A stretch of 64,000 nucleotides of DNA, taken from assembly GCA_026122225.1 (NCBI GenBank), contig JANEZZ010001676.1:496001-560000 (forward strand), in the 5' to 3' direction. The stretch is from Heloderma charlesbogerti (Eukaryota > Chordata > Lepidosauria > Squamata > Helodermatidae). The position numbers and the translations under genes were made by a program. This document shows positions 21,506-32,281 of the stretch, one piece after another. The first letter of the stretch is position 1, and each line of letters starts with the position of its first letter. The notes beneath the pieces were generated by a model. That model ran no database searches. It was not told the origin of the DNA and worked only from the letters and a program-made list of their open reading frames with translations.

Positions 21506-22660
21506 ACTCCCTTGCTTTATTCAATTACACTACTTGATTGTCCAACATGTGTTTGAATTGTTCACTGCATATGCTGTTCTTGCTTTTGTCCATCTAGTGT
21601 TATGAGAGAGGGAGAAAAACATCTCTATAAATTTCCTAGCCCTCCTACCCAAGATATCTGTTCAATTGACCTGTCCAGATTACACCACTTTTCCTGTCCA
21701 AATTACATCAATCTCACAGCAAATGGGCCAAACCATTAGTTGAACACACAAATCCTAAATAAAATGACTATATACTCTCAAACAGCAGATATACTCCAAC
21801 ACACAATCTGTAAAGATGAATGTAAAGGGGATACAACCAAAAAGATGTAATAAAAATATACCCTAATGTCCAAAATATATTAACTAGGGGCGGCCAAACT
21901 TACTCCAAAAATATTTGTTATTTCCTTGGAAAGTAATGAATTCACTCATGAGAGCTCGGACAAAAATTCTCCTTTAATATGAGATCTCATTCTGTACATA
22001 CGAGTTTTTGTGCCTGTGCAATATCAAGGAACATCTTGGCAGCTGTAGTTTGGAACTGAATCATGAACCCCCTTAAGGACTTGTTCTTTTTGTGTGTCTT
22101 TTCTGCATAGTTTTTATTCATTGTTGCCAACCATGGAGGAGGCGGAAAGACAAACGGTGCTGTCCGGTCCACCTCCTTGTGGAACCAGATATGCAGCAAC
22201 AACGAGGGAAGTAGTGGTGGACGCCCCAGATCCTTCAAGCGATTGACCAACCAGTTCAGCACATGCACAGAAATGGTGTTGCAGAGATGCGGACTGCACA
22301 TGCTCTGAAGCTTACAATCAATTCCAAACTTAATAGTGAATTCATAGTACATGGATCCAGGATTGCTACAAAGGTGAGCATTACGAATGCCCATGTTCTG
22401 GCCAACAAAGCATCTAATTATGAAATTCGGCACTATACAAATATACTACCAAATTACAAAATTCAGCAATATAAAAATGAATGAAGGGATGGCTACCTGA
22501 ATCATCTGTGACTGCATTTTGGCAAACAATTCTGATGGTTCATCCCTATGGCCAGGTAGGAGGTGATCTAGGAAAGCCGGGGAGACAGCCTGCTGCACAC
22601 AGAGTGGCTGCATGGACGGGCCCTCAGCTCCCTTTTCATTCTTCCTGGTGAAGAGTGCTG
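21506..22660. other. Unassigned
   Basis: No coding exon seen. 'ctaggggcggccaaacttac' at about 21889 could be a hAT-like terminus, but no partner was found. Confidence 0.35.
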
Positions 22661-22676
22661 TGTAACTTGAAAGTGG

Positions 22677-22962
22677 CCATATGCAAAATAAAGCTGTGAA
22701 TCTTGCATATAAGACTATGGGCACATAGACTTATGTAAAAGATTCACGGCTCTATTTTGCGTATAACTCTATGGACACATCCTGCCGATCTGGCGCAGAG
22801 GAGAACGGCTCTGGCCGTCAAGGTAAGTGGCCCTCAACAGCTCTGTGGAATCCCCGTGGAGCAGAGCAGCTCCAGAGAATGCCGGGGAGGGGAGGAATGG
22901 ATCGCCTCCCCCCCAGGCAGATTCCCCACCGAAACGGATGGTGGGGAATCTGTACATCCCTG
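22677..22962 (+). mobile_element. hAT-like foldback fragment (palindrome-rich family)
   Basis: It ends GGGGAATCTGTACATCCCTG and carries the family's 'ggatcgcctccccccc' block and the donor-like 'tcaaggtaagtgg'. The left part is an imperfect inverted pair ('atgcaaaataaagctgtga' / 'attcacggctctattttgc'). Confidence 0.6.
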
Positions 22963-23458
22963 CTTTCCTTCCATCATCCACCCATTGATGGAATTGGATT
23001 TTTTAAATTTCCAAATTTGCACATGGAAAAATGTACAAATTCCCACAAAACATGCAAATTCCCCACCAAATGCGCCTATGGGGGAAATGTGCATTTTCAG
23101 CCAGGGCTTTAAACAATTTTCTGTATTTTTCTACAACGAAATTTGTGTAAAATTCCCAAATGTTAGAAAAATGGCCTGGAAGTCATCGAATCATAGAACA
23201 GTAGGGTTGGAAGGGGCCTACAAGGCCATCGAGTCCAACTCCCTGCTCAATGCAGGAATCCAGGTCAGAGCATCCCTGACAGACGGCTGTCCAGCCTCGT
23301 CTTGAAGGCCTCCAGTGTGGGAGAGCCCACCACCTCTCTAGGTAAGTCTGTGGAATCTGCCTGACAGGGGAAAAGCCAGTCCACTGTGGAATCTGCAGGT
23401 TGGATTCATAAAATTCCGAACTCATTTGGTTCTGTTGTGGAATTCTCCGACATCCCTA
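22963..23458 (+). mobile_element. AT-rich hAT-like element split by CR1
   Basis: Matches 12245-12575 on both sides of the CR1 insertion: 'ttgatggaattggatttttt', 'gggggaaatgtgcattttc' before it, 'ttctgttgtggaattctccg' and the terminus ACATCCCTA after it. Confidence 0.65.
23184..23341 (-). mobile_element. CR1 LINE 3' tip inserted in a hAT-like element
   Basis: Reverse orientation: 'gaatcatagaacagtaggg', 'aaggccatcgagtccaactc' and 'ttgaaggcctccagtgtgg', the canonical CR1 3' end. It begins with the ATCATAGAA-type terminal repeat. AAGTC occurs at both junctions. Confidence 0.85.
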
Positions 23459-23988
23459 TTGGGGGTGAAGACCTGCGAGATTGCCTTTGGCAGGTCTGAC
23501 CAGCTTTGGCCAGTCTTGCATTCAGATGTTTTCCCCAATAGCTGAATGTTGACTTTCCCCATCTGAGCCCATTGGCAAGAAGAGTGAATTGCAAAGAGCA
23601 GGATCTGGAGAGCGGCTAAGTCCTGAGAACCAGGCTATTATAGCTCCGTCGGGACCTTGTTCACAGCCTAAAAGCAGTTGCATGAAAGCAAAAGGCTAAT
23701 ATTTTAACCAGCTCCCTGCATTTGACATCTATAACTTGCTTGGTCTTATTAAAATCTCTGCTGCTGCGCTTGGGACAGAAGGTCAACACAAGGAAATTAC
23801 CGAATCAAGGTAAAAGATGCAAGTGCCAGCAAGCCGCTGACTGAAATATGGATTGTGAAATAGACTAGGGAGACAGAGGATATCTGGAAAGCACGCTGCT
23901 AGGCCACAGCTTACTGTGGTCATTTTCATACTCTGTTTTTTGGTCCACAAAATCTATTAGAACCCAGAACTCAAAGAGAAACCTCTTG
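23459..23988. other. Unassigned
   Basis: No family or exon recognised. Confidence 0.35.
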
Positions 23989-24347
23989 GATGCATAATGT
24001 AGTGGTTAGAGCAGCCTTCCCCAACCTGGCACCCTTTAGATGTGTTGGACTACAATGCCCATCATTCACACAAAGCACGGCCATTCTGGCTTGGGAGGAT
24101 GGGAGTTGCAGTCAAACACATCTAGAGGAAACCCAGTTGGGGAAGGCTAGGTTAGAGTGTAAAATTAGCATGGGGGATCCTTTCTCAACCAGCAAACTCA
24201 GTGGGAAACCTTGGGCTCTCACTTGACCTACCTCACAAGGTTCTTGTGAGCGTAAAATGAGTGGATAAAATGGAGGTGGCGGAGCTACGTAGACCATCCT
24301 AAGTTCTTGTGGAGGAAAGGTAGGATACATGCAATACATAAATAAAT
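23989..24347 (+). mobile_element. MIR-like tRNA SINE carrying a MITE in box A
   Basis: The head is 'gcataatgtagtggttagag'. After the MITE the body has 'gacctacctcacaaggttct', 'tgagcgtaaaatgag' and the tail 'acataaataaatgg'. The core resembles the MIR/L2-tailed type of SINE. Confidence 0.8.
24012..24149. mobile_element. Palindromic hAT-like MITE with perfect 8-bp TSD
   Basis: It starts CAGCCTTCCCCAACCTGG and ends CAGTTGGGGAAGGCTA. GGTTAGAG is present at 24004-24011 and 24150-24157, a perfect 8-bp duplication that proves insertion into the host SINE. Inner arms: 'ggactacaatgcccatca' / 'gatgggagttgcagtc'. Confidence 0.92.
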
Positions 24348-25242
24348 GGTCTCACTCATCTAGACCCTTTTACAAATTCCTCAAACAAAATGGCAAATCT
24401 CTTTTAGAGAGAACAATAAAACAAATAATTCATCATTATACTGTGGTGTTCCAAAAACCACTCAGGATCTGCCCAATGCATCATCTACTTCTAAATTTCC
24501 TGCATTAACTAAGCTAGCAGAGAGAGCAGTGGCTGTGTTTCCCTCCAGGAGAAGGAACAAGAAAATTAGCTACAGCAATTTCTGTCATTGGACTGATTAG
24601 TGTATACAAGCTTTAGAGTCACACAGAAGTCAGGCAAGTAATAAGATGGCTAAATTTCAGGCATATAAACATACTGGGCTCCACTTCAAAAAGTGGCCTG
24701 TTCAAACAAACTTGCTAGTTGCCCAAACTAAGAAATACAAGATCAGCACATTTCTTACCCTATTGCATTAGGAATAGGCAAATTTCTTAGTCCCACAACA
24801 CTCTTCATCAGGTAGAACAGAAAAGAAGGTACATTTCAGAACAACAAGAAAAGAATAGCATTTGCTACCCATCTCTGAACTTTCTTTGACCTCCATTCAT
24901 TATGCCAGGCCTGACCAGCAATTGATGGAGAAGCACTAATGTACAATCAGCATCTAACTCACTCCTTGCAAAAATGCACAAGGAAAGCACAGCTGCAAAA
25001 CTCTTAGCGTTGAATCCCAAAACACCATGACCAGCAGGGGGTTACAGGCCTGGGTCATTCTAAGTCTGAGCTTTGTGTCACAGATAAATAACAGGATTTT
25101 AAATATTTTTTTTAAAAAAACCTAGTGAGTGTTGCTGGTATAACTTGTGCTTATAACTGGGGTAGGATAGCAATATCTTGGATTGCTGCTCCTCTGCAGT
25201 TGTCCCCTGCTGGACAGGTGTAGGCACTGCACGCTGCCTAGG
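24348..25242. other. Unassigned, apparently unique
   Basis: No repeat family, coding exon or RNA gene recognised. Confidence 0.35.
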
Positions 25243-25250
25243 CTCTGATG

Positions 25251-26612
25251 TAGGGATGCTAGAGAATTCTGCCACGGATCCCAGCGGAACGGAGCCCCCC
25301 ACCTTGGGATGTCAGAGAATTCCGCAACGGATCTCGGTGAGGCCGAATGCCAGTGCATTTGGCCCCCCGAAATCCATCATGGAACGGCCTGCCACCCTCC
25401 CTGCCCCCCACGGATCCCCCCCGGGATGAGACTTACCTGGGGCAGATGGTTTGGACGGCGGCGGCTCCAGCAGCGGCTTTGACGGTGGCGGCGGCTGGTC
25501 TTCCAACCAGCAGCCGCCGCCGCCATTTGCAGTCGGTGTTTTTTTTTTTTCTCCCCATAGACGTGATAAGCTACGTAAAGACTTACATAGCCTATCACGT
25601 CTGGGTAAAAAAAAAAATGCATAAGCAAATGGCGGCAGCTATGGCCGCCGCCATTTGTGTTCCTTATTTTTCGCCGTCTTAATCTACGCAAATATTTACG
25701 TAGACTAAGACGAAGACAAGAAAGGGGAACGCAAATAGCGCCCAGTACGCTATTTGCGTTCCCCTTTCTTGTCTTCGTCTTAGTCTACGTAAATATTTAC
25801 GTAGACTAAGACGGCAAAAAACAAGGAATGCAAATGGCGGCGGCCATAGCCGCCGCCATTTGCGTACACATTTTTGTTTTTTGTTTTACGCAGAGCCTTC
25901 CGCGGCCGGAAATCCGGCTGCGGACGGCCCTGGCCTGGGCCTGGCCGGCTGCTCCGCGGAGCTGCCGCAGAGCACAGCTGGCTGTTGAGGATTCCGGCGG
26001 GAGGGACGGAATGCCTCCCCCCCACGAACAGAATCCGCAGAAAGGTAAGTGACTTTCATACATCCCTACCCCCACCCCACCACCCCGCGAAAGCCCTGCG
26101 AAACGGAGCCTACCTGGCTGAGGCTCCGGCGGCGGCTCCAGCCGCTGCAGGGCTGCTGCAGCTGCAAATGGCAGCCGTCGTAGCAGCCGCCATTTGCAAC
26201 CCAATGCCAGCCCGTGATAGGCTATGTATATATTTACGTAGCCTATCTCGGCTAAAGCAGGGATGCAAATGGCATCCCCTATGCCATTTGTGTTCCTGCT
26301 TTAGCTGTGATAGGCTACGTAAATATATACATAGCCTATAACGGGCTTGTATAGGGACGCAAATGGCATCCCCTATGCAGGACGCCATTTGTGTCTGCAG
26401 CAGCCCGGCAGCGGCTGGAGGCCCCACTGCAGGTTGGCCTGTCTGGCAGTTCCGCGGCCTGGCCGCGGAGTGGAGCCGGCCAGGCAGGATTTTGGGGGAG
26501 GAGGAACAGATCGCCTCCCCCCCCGTCAAGGATTCCGGGGGGAGGAATGGATCACCTCCCCCCACCTGCAGAACCTGGCAGAGCCAGGTAAGCGGGGTTT
26601 CGTACACCCCTA
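25251..26612 (+). mobile_element. Palindrome-rich hAT-like element, outer copy (split)
   Basis: It starts TAGGGATGCTAGAGAATTC and ends TTTCGTACACCCCTA, with flanks CTCTGATG (25243-25250) and ATCTGATG (26613-26620) matching at 7 of 8. Its body is interrupted by the inner copy and resumes at 26077. The resumed part contains 'gcaaatggcagccgtcgtag' and a 'tgcaaatggcatcccc' hairpin around TAGGCTACGTAAATATATAC-type palindromes. Confidence 0.88.
25304..26068 (+). mobile_element. Palindrome-rich hAT-like element, inner copy, perfect TSD
   Basis: It starts TTGGGATGTCAGAGAATTCC and ends TTTCATACATCCCTA. CCCCCACC stands at 25296-25303 and 26069-26076, a perfect 8-bp target duplication inside the outer copy. 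The interior carries GCAAATGGCGGC and TACGTAAATATTTACGTA modules and a hairpin with GGAACGCAAATAGCG arms. Outward consensus donors lie at 25435-25436 (minus) and 26045-26046 (plus). Confidence 0.92.
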
Positions 26613-26727
26613 ATCTGATGGCATCTTTCCAGTACGGATGGGTGATAATTCCTATGCGTGATAGTTCATTTTTGATAAGAATCCCCCACCTTGGAGCCCT
26701 CTCCATGCTGGGAATAGCTGTAGCTAT

Positions 26728-27045
26728 TGAATTTATTTATTTATTTACAATATTTATATACCGCTACATATCTAGAACAGATTTCAGAGCAGTGAACACA
26801 AAAGATAAAGCAGTAAAAGAATCAAAAGATTAAAACACCGCATTAAAATTATACTTGTTTAAAAACACAGTGATAAAAACCGTGACTGGTCAATTAAGGA
26901 ATGCCTCCTGGAACAGTGCTGTTTTCAGAAGGCGCTGGAAACAACGCAGTGTTGGTGCCTGCCTGACCTCTAGGGGCAGGGAATTCCAAAGGAAGGGGGC
27001 CACCACTCTGAAGGTGTGGGGCTGCCATGCTGAATCTGGCTGATG
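26728..27045 (-). mobile_element. L2-like LINE 3' remnant
   Basis: Reverse orientation, starting with an ATTT-repeat tail and 'atttatataccgctacat'. It then runs through 'ctggaacagtgctgttttc' and 'gggcagggaattccaaagga', which on the minus strand reads like the C-terminus of an L2 ORF. Confidence 0.65.
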
Positions 27046-27188
27046 TAGATAGATGAGGATTTTGTTTCAGTTTGCTTTCGATAAGAATATACCCAAACGT
27101 GCATTTTTTTTTATAGACAGGATGGAAAGATCTGGAGATTTTTAAAAACTCATTAGCAGGAGAACGTGAAACAGACACATTTGTCCAT
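27046..27188. mobile_element. Short AT-rich hAT-like fragment
   Basis: Ends 'acatttgtccattccta', a variant of the CATCCCTA terminus, with 'gataagaatatacccaaacg' inside as in the TGCACA family. No target duplication found. Confidence 0.45.
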
Positions 27189-27488
27189 TCCTACCTCACC
27201 AGCCCCTGACTTTAGGGATAGAAAAAGCTAGAATCACAGAACTGATTCAACTGAAAACTCCCATTGGCCATTATGCTCTGTGGATGCAAATAGGGCATCA
27301 CTCCATTCCTGCATGTATAAAATGAACACCCTGCGTGTCTTGCATTGGCTGTAAGAGGGACAGCCAGTTCAGTGCAATACTGGAAATGCCAAGGTGGAAT
27401 CCACTGTACTTCCTTGCCTCTGACAAACTGAGATAAACCCTTGATGCAAAGACCTCACACTCCCTTCCAGCTTTCTCCATGTGCTCAG

Positions 27489-27917
27489 CAGAAATGTATG
27501 AGAAGTTTGTTTCAATTCATTTTTTATCAGGATTGACCGCAGTTTGCTTCTTCCAGATCAAACACAGACATGGACACAATGTGTGGTCCATGTCCATACA
27601 TTTCCAAGCTTGCAGTGTCAGTTGTGGTCCCCCACAAAAATGCGTTCAACAACATGCATACATTTGAAAAATGTACATGAAAAAATGCACACTTTTGAAA
27701 AATGTGCACAAATATGCTTTAATAGATGGTGGCAGAATGCATGCATTCCAAAGATGTGCACAATTGATGCATACATTTGTAAAAATACATGCAGATTTTT
27801 GTATTTAAAGAAAAAAACAAAGCTCACAATCTAATATGGACTTGAGTCAGAACAAATGTCGAGATGAAACTTGGAGAACTTTGGCGGGCTCGAGTTTTGC
27901 TGACTCACACATCCCTA
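27489..27917 (+). mobile_element. AT-rich hAT-like element, perfect 8-bp TSD
   Basis: It starts CAGAAATGTATGAGAAGTTT and ends GACTCACACATCCCTA. GTGCTCAG lies at 27481-27488 and again at 27918-27925. The 429-bp interior has no coding capacity and holds repeated 'gaaaaatgtacatgaaaaa' and 'caaagatgtgcacaattg' units. This copy fixes the boundaries of the whole TGCACA family. Confidence 0.92.
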
Positions 27918-28059
27918 GTGCTCAGCTCTTCCTCCTCTGAGCAATAAATTTGCAACTGCTTCCCACTTCTTAGCCCCTTTTCACAATAGACGCTTCACCC
28001 ATTTTATTGTGTGTTGAAGTTTCGTCACCTTGTTGTTGTTTTTTAATGGCTCACTGTTT

Positions 28060-28290
28060 TATCCTATGCTTGGTTTTCTTGTATGAAAATGTGCACAAAA
28101 ATGCATATATTTATGGGGGAAAACATGCTCACAAACGCTTCATTAATTGGAAAATTGTTTGAGGAAATGAGGATGTTTGTAGATGTGCACATGAAAATAT
28201 GTACAATTGTTTGTGCACACAAAAGAAAAAAAAAATTGCAATCCAATGTGCAATCAGGGCAGAACAACCCCACTGGAACAATGAGAAACT
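28060..28290. mobile_element. AT-rich hAT-like fragment
   Basis: Contains 'gaaaatgtgcacaaaaatgc', 'atgtgcacatgaaaatatg' and 'aaaaattgcaatccaatgtg', typical of the TGCACA family interior, without termini. Confidence 0.55.
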
Positions 28291-28761
28291 GAGTAAGTCA
28301 GTCTTGGCAGATTCTCCCCTCTGTAACCTTGGTCCATAATCTTGGCCCTTGCTCCCCTGACCTCCTTTGGGCTCTGCCCATTTTCTGTGCCAGGGTTTTG
28401 CTTTTTGAGCATTGGCACCCCTGGTCATCCCAGCCGCCCCCTGCCAGTGTGACAGGCTACTCCTGAAGGTGCCTCCCTTGCTGTTTTGATCAACAAGCTA
28501 CCATTTTCTCTCCCTCTCCACAGCAGCCCCACCCCACCCCCATCAACACATTGCCTTAATCAGAGGCTACAGCAGAACAGATGTGGATCCATCCCATCTG
28601 GGCATCTTGCCTTTGCCTGTGGACTTGCAATAGGGACTTCAGGAGAGTGTGCGAGAAAGTGCAAGGTTATGATAGGCACAGGCAAAGAGGCATCCCACCA
28701 GTGCGGTGAATGGGGTAGAAGGAGGCACTTTCCCAGGAGGAGCAGTTTTGCCTGTATGCAG
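28291..28761. other. Unassigned
   Basis: No family or exon recognised between a hAT fragment and the BovB start. Confidence 0.35.
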
Positions 28762-30080
28762 GTGCCAAGGGCAACGCCAAAGAGTGTTCAAACTACCATA
28801 CAATTGCGCTCATTTCACATGCCAGCAAGGTTATGCTCAAAATCCTACAAGCTAGGCTTCAGCAGTATGCGAACCGAGAACTACCGGAAGTAACGCTGGG
28901 TTTCGAAGAGGCAGAGGAACTAGAGATCAAATCGCCAACCTTCGCTGGATCATGGAGAAAGCCAGAGAATTCCAGAAAAACGTCTATTTCTGCTTCATTG
29001 ACTACGCTAAAGCCTTTGATTGTGTGCATCACAACAAACTGTGGCAAATTCTGAAAGAGATGGGAGTACCAGACTACCTTACCTGTCTCCTGAGAAATCT
29101 GTACGAGGGTCAAGAAGCAACAGTAAGAAGCAGACATGGAACAACCTATTGGTCCAAAATTGGGAAAGGAGTACGACAAGGCTGCATATTGTCGCCCTGC
29201 TTATTTATCTTCTATGCAGAGTACATCATGAGAAACGCCGGGTTGGATGAATCAGAGGTCGGAATTAAGATTGCCGGGAGAATTATCAACAACCTCAGAT
29301 ATGCAGATGATACCACCCTAATGGCAGAAAGCGGATCTCAAGAGCCTCTTGTTGAGGGTGAAAGAGGAGAGTGCAAAAGCTGGTTTGAAACTCAACATTA
29401 ACAAAATGAAGATCATGGCATCTGGCCCCATCACTTCCTGGCATATAGAAGGGGAAGAAATGGAAGCAGTGACAGATTTTACTTTCTTGGGCTCCAAGAT
29501 CACCGCTGACGGTGACTGTAGCCATGAAATTAAAAGATGCTTGCTCCTTGGGAGGAAAGCTATGGCACACCTAGACAGCATAGTAAGAAGCAGAGACATC
29601 ACCTTGCCGACAAAGGTCCGTCTAATCAAAGCTATGGTTTTCCCAGTAGCAATGTATGGCTGTGAGAGCTGGACTATAAGGAAGGCTGAGCACCGAAGAA
29701 TTGATGCTTTCGAACTGTGGTGCTGGAGAAGACTCTTACGAGTCCCCTGGACTGCAGGGAGGTCCAATCAGTCCATCCTAAAGGAAATCAACGCTGACTG
29801 CTCATTGGATGGACAGATACTGAAGCTGAAGCTCAAATATTTTGGCCACCTAATGCGAAGAGAAAACTCTCTGGAAAAGACCCTGATGCTGGGAAAAACT
29901 GAAGGCAAAAGGAGAGGGGGACAGCAGAGGATGAGATGGCTAGAGTAGATAGCATCACTGATGCAATGAATATGGACTTGACCACGCACCGGGAGAGAAC
30001 GCAGGACAGGAAGGCCTGGTGTGCTATGGTCCATGGGGTCACGAAGAGTCGGACACGACTGAACGACTGAACAACAACAA
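28762..30080 (+). mobile_element. BovB LINE, 5'-truncated, copy 2
   Basis: It starts within the RT at a KGNAKECSNY-like segment and runs to the BovB 3' tail 'cgactgaacgactgaacaac' at about 30056-30075. The catalytic YADD codons are at 29300-29311. The frame breaks near 28910 (after TLGF) and near 29340 (AESGSQEPLVEGERGE). The endonuclease is entirely missing. Confidence 0.95.
28952..29401 (+). pseudogene. BovB reverse transcriptase core, broken
   Basis: The 149-residue frame has FIDYAKAFDCVHHNKLWQIL, GQEATVRSRHGTTYWSK, GVRQGCILSPCLFIFYAEYI and YADD. It lacks the upstream finger motifs in frame and shifts at its end. It continues as the thumb and C-terminal part at 29349-29948 (KIMASGPITSWHIEG ... 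GGQQRMRWLE). Confidence 0.9.
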
Positions 30081-30184
30081 AAGGTGCCAGCACCCCGCGC
30101 ACAGCTCTGTCTCCTCTGTCCACACATCTCTCTGTCTGTGACAAATCTGTCAAGTTTGGTTTCTTTCCGCTTCTCATCTTTCCA

Positions 30185-30540
30185 ATCTTAAGTTTGGGTC
30201 ATCTCAAACTTTGAGGAGTTCTAAATAAAGTTGCATGAAAATTCATAAGCATTTTTATGTGCATTTCTCCAGATGGGTGCATTTTTGTAGGCACTTTTCC
30301 CTATATATGCACTTTTTTGCAAGCAAATGTTCCTAATAATATAATGCAATTTTGAATGTTGTTTGCCCTAATACACACATCTCTGCATGCATTTTTTAAA
30401 TTAGAGAACTCGATTGCAAGGTTTGGAGAAGTGTGGATATTGTAGAATGATGGAGTTTCAGTTTGCATAGTGATTCAAAAGTGCAAAATTAGATCAGTTC
30501 ACATTAAAATGCAATTGGAATGAATTTTTCCCCCATCCTT
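30185..30540 (-). mobile_element. AT-rich hAT-like element (type 2), inverted
   Basis: Reverse of the 5433-5874 type: 'gattcaaaagtgcaaaatt', 'cacattaaaatgcaattgg' and the end 'tttttcccccatcctta'. The other end is not clean. Confidence 0.6.
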
Positions 30541-31529
30541 AATTGTAACCATTCAAGAAGCTGCTGTTGAGTCTGGGTGCATGAAGACCCTATGATGTTT
30601 CACAGAGGAAAAATGGAGACACCCTTATAACACCCACCAATTCCAATACCAGGGCTCAGAAACCCAGCAGTAGACACTGCAAGAGGCTTGGTTTTGACTT
30701 CTGCATGCTGTTTTCCTTTACTCTGCAATAGCCCTATCCTCCACCGATGTAGGAAGTCAAGAAGGTGATTGCTCTTATGGTTGTTTTGTAAAATTTCAAC
30801 AAAACAAAACAGAGAAAGAGAAAAAAAAAAGTAGCTACATAGATTTGAATATATCCATTTCAATGCATGGATATGGAATGTCTAGATATAGATGGGAAAA
30901 CACAGCTCCTAAGAATTGTACATAAGCTTCTACAAAAGCGGACCAAATATCCACAAAATAGCCGTTGTTCTTTTGGATAACATTTCGGTTGTCTACAATA
31001 TCTTAGCATCTGTTGAAAATATGCCTCTGCAGCTGGCTGTGCATGAAATGTTAGACTGTGTTGCCTTATCATTCGTGCTCAAGCATTTACCTCAACGTGA
31101 ATGAGAGAAAAGATATAATGACTAGCAGAGGCCACTCATACAGAAGCGAGAGCTTGAAGAATAACAGCAATGGGAGCAACTCACAGTAGCAAAAGGCACC
31201 TCCTGAAATGGCAAAAGCAGAAGCAAAGTAGCAATGCTCATTTATCAGGGACATGATCCAGAAAGCAGCGACGGCGCTTCCTAAATAGAAAGAGTTGGAT
31301 CCATCTTAGGGATGGATCTGATTTCTTCCCAAACGGAATCCAGCTGGAGCCAGAGCTGGAGTAGAAGCATTTCCAGAGTTGGCCCAGAACATGCTCCTTT
31401 CTGGCAGGTTCTGAGTGTATTCTAGAAATACACTGATGCTGGTATGGTGCGCTCTGGAATGTCCTCAAGTCCCACTGCACCTGCCACCCGTGACCATGGT
31501 GGCCGCTTATGCATCACCAAAATGAGGAG
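30541..31529. other. Unassigned; possible hAT end at 31309
   Basis: Mostly unrecognised. 'cttagggatggatctgattt' at about 31307 resembles a hAT-like terminus, but no partner is evident. Confidence 0.35.
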
Positions 31530-31915
31530 AAAATATGCTACAAATGTGCATAAAATTTGCATGCACTGGTTTATATACATAAATGTAAATTTAGAAATAA
31601 TTGCTATAATTTAAATAAAAATGAAATACATCTCTCACCATAGTGGGGAAGACTGACCAGGTTACACGTGTGGTTGCTCAATCCACTGTTGGTGGGCAAC
31701 TTCAGGTTGGCCCTAATCTTAGTCTACCATGACCTATTTATTTAAATGGGTCTACTCTAAGTAGTATGAAATAGGATAGAACCCTTCAAGGTCCCTGCTC
31801 TCCCTTCCTTGGTTCTTTATCTTTAAAGCAGACTTGGACTGGACAACCCTTCAAATAGAGGACTGTCCTCCATAAGGTAGGACACATGGGCACCCTACCC
31901 ATGACAGGAGACTTC
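31530..31915 (+). mobile_element. GTCCTCT-family repeat, copy 1
   Basis: Shares ordered blocks with 39430-39745, 47450-47800 and, inverted, 41421-41800: 'gaaatacatctctcaccata', 'ggactgtcctcc', 'ggacacatgggcaccctac'. The terminal 'ggcaccctA' reads TAGGGTG in reverse, hAT-like. About 31705-31785 is replaced by a piece of another short repeat. Confidence 0.6.
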
Positions 31916-32135
31916 TGACATCATTACCATTCCTAGGCTCTCCACTCATCTGTGCTACTTTCAGCACAAGCGGTAAATGGAAGCATGGCTGGCTCAGTGT
32001 GTGGCAACTTGGTGGTAAGTTACCATGGGCTGGTGGAAAATGCTGGATGCTAAAGACCCAGAGGGTTGTATGAAGAGTCTCATCTGTTGGCATTCACATA
32101 CCACGGTAAGAACAAGACATGGCGAAACTCATGGT

Positions 32136-32281
32136 TCATAGACTCATAGAATTGTAGGGCTGGGAGGGGCCTACAAGACCGTCGAGTCCAACCCCCTGCT
32201 CAACGCAGGAATCCAAGCCAGAGCATCCCTGACAGATGGCTGTCCAGCTTCGTCTTGAAGGCCTCTAGTGTGGGGAGCCCA
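32136..32281 (-). mobile_element. CR1 LINE 3' tip
   Basis: Reverse orientation: 'actcatagaattgtagggct', 'accgtcgagtccaacccc', 'tcgtcttgaaggcctctag'. The 5' break is at about 32281. Confidence 0.88.

Noticed and set aside
26110..26706. 198-aa minus-strand open frame
   Set aside because: It lies across the palindromic interior of the outer hAT copy and contains repeated RLRKYIHSLS/RLCIYLRSLS strings generated by the TACGTA modules.
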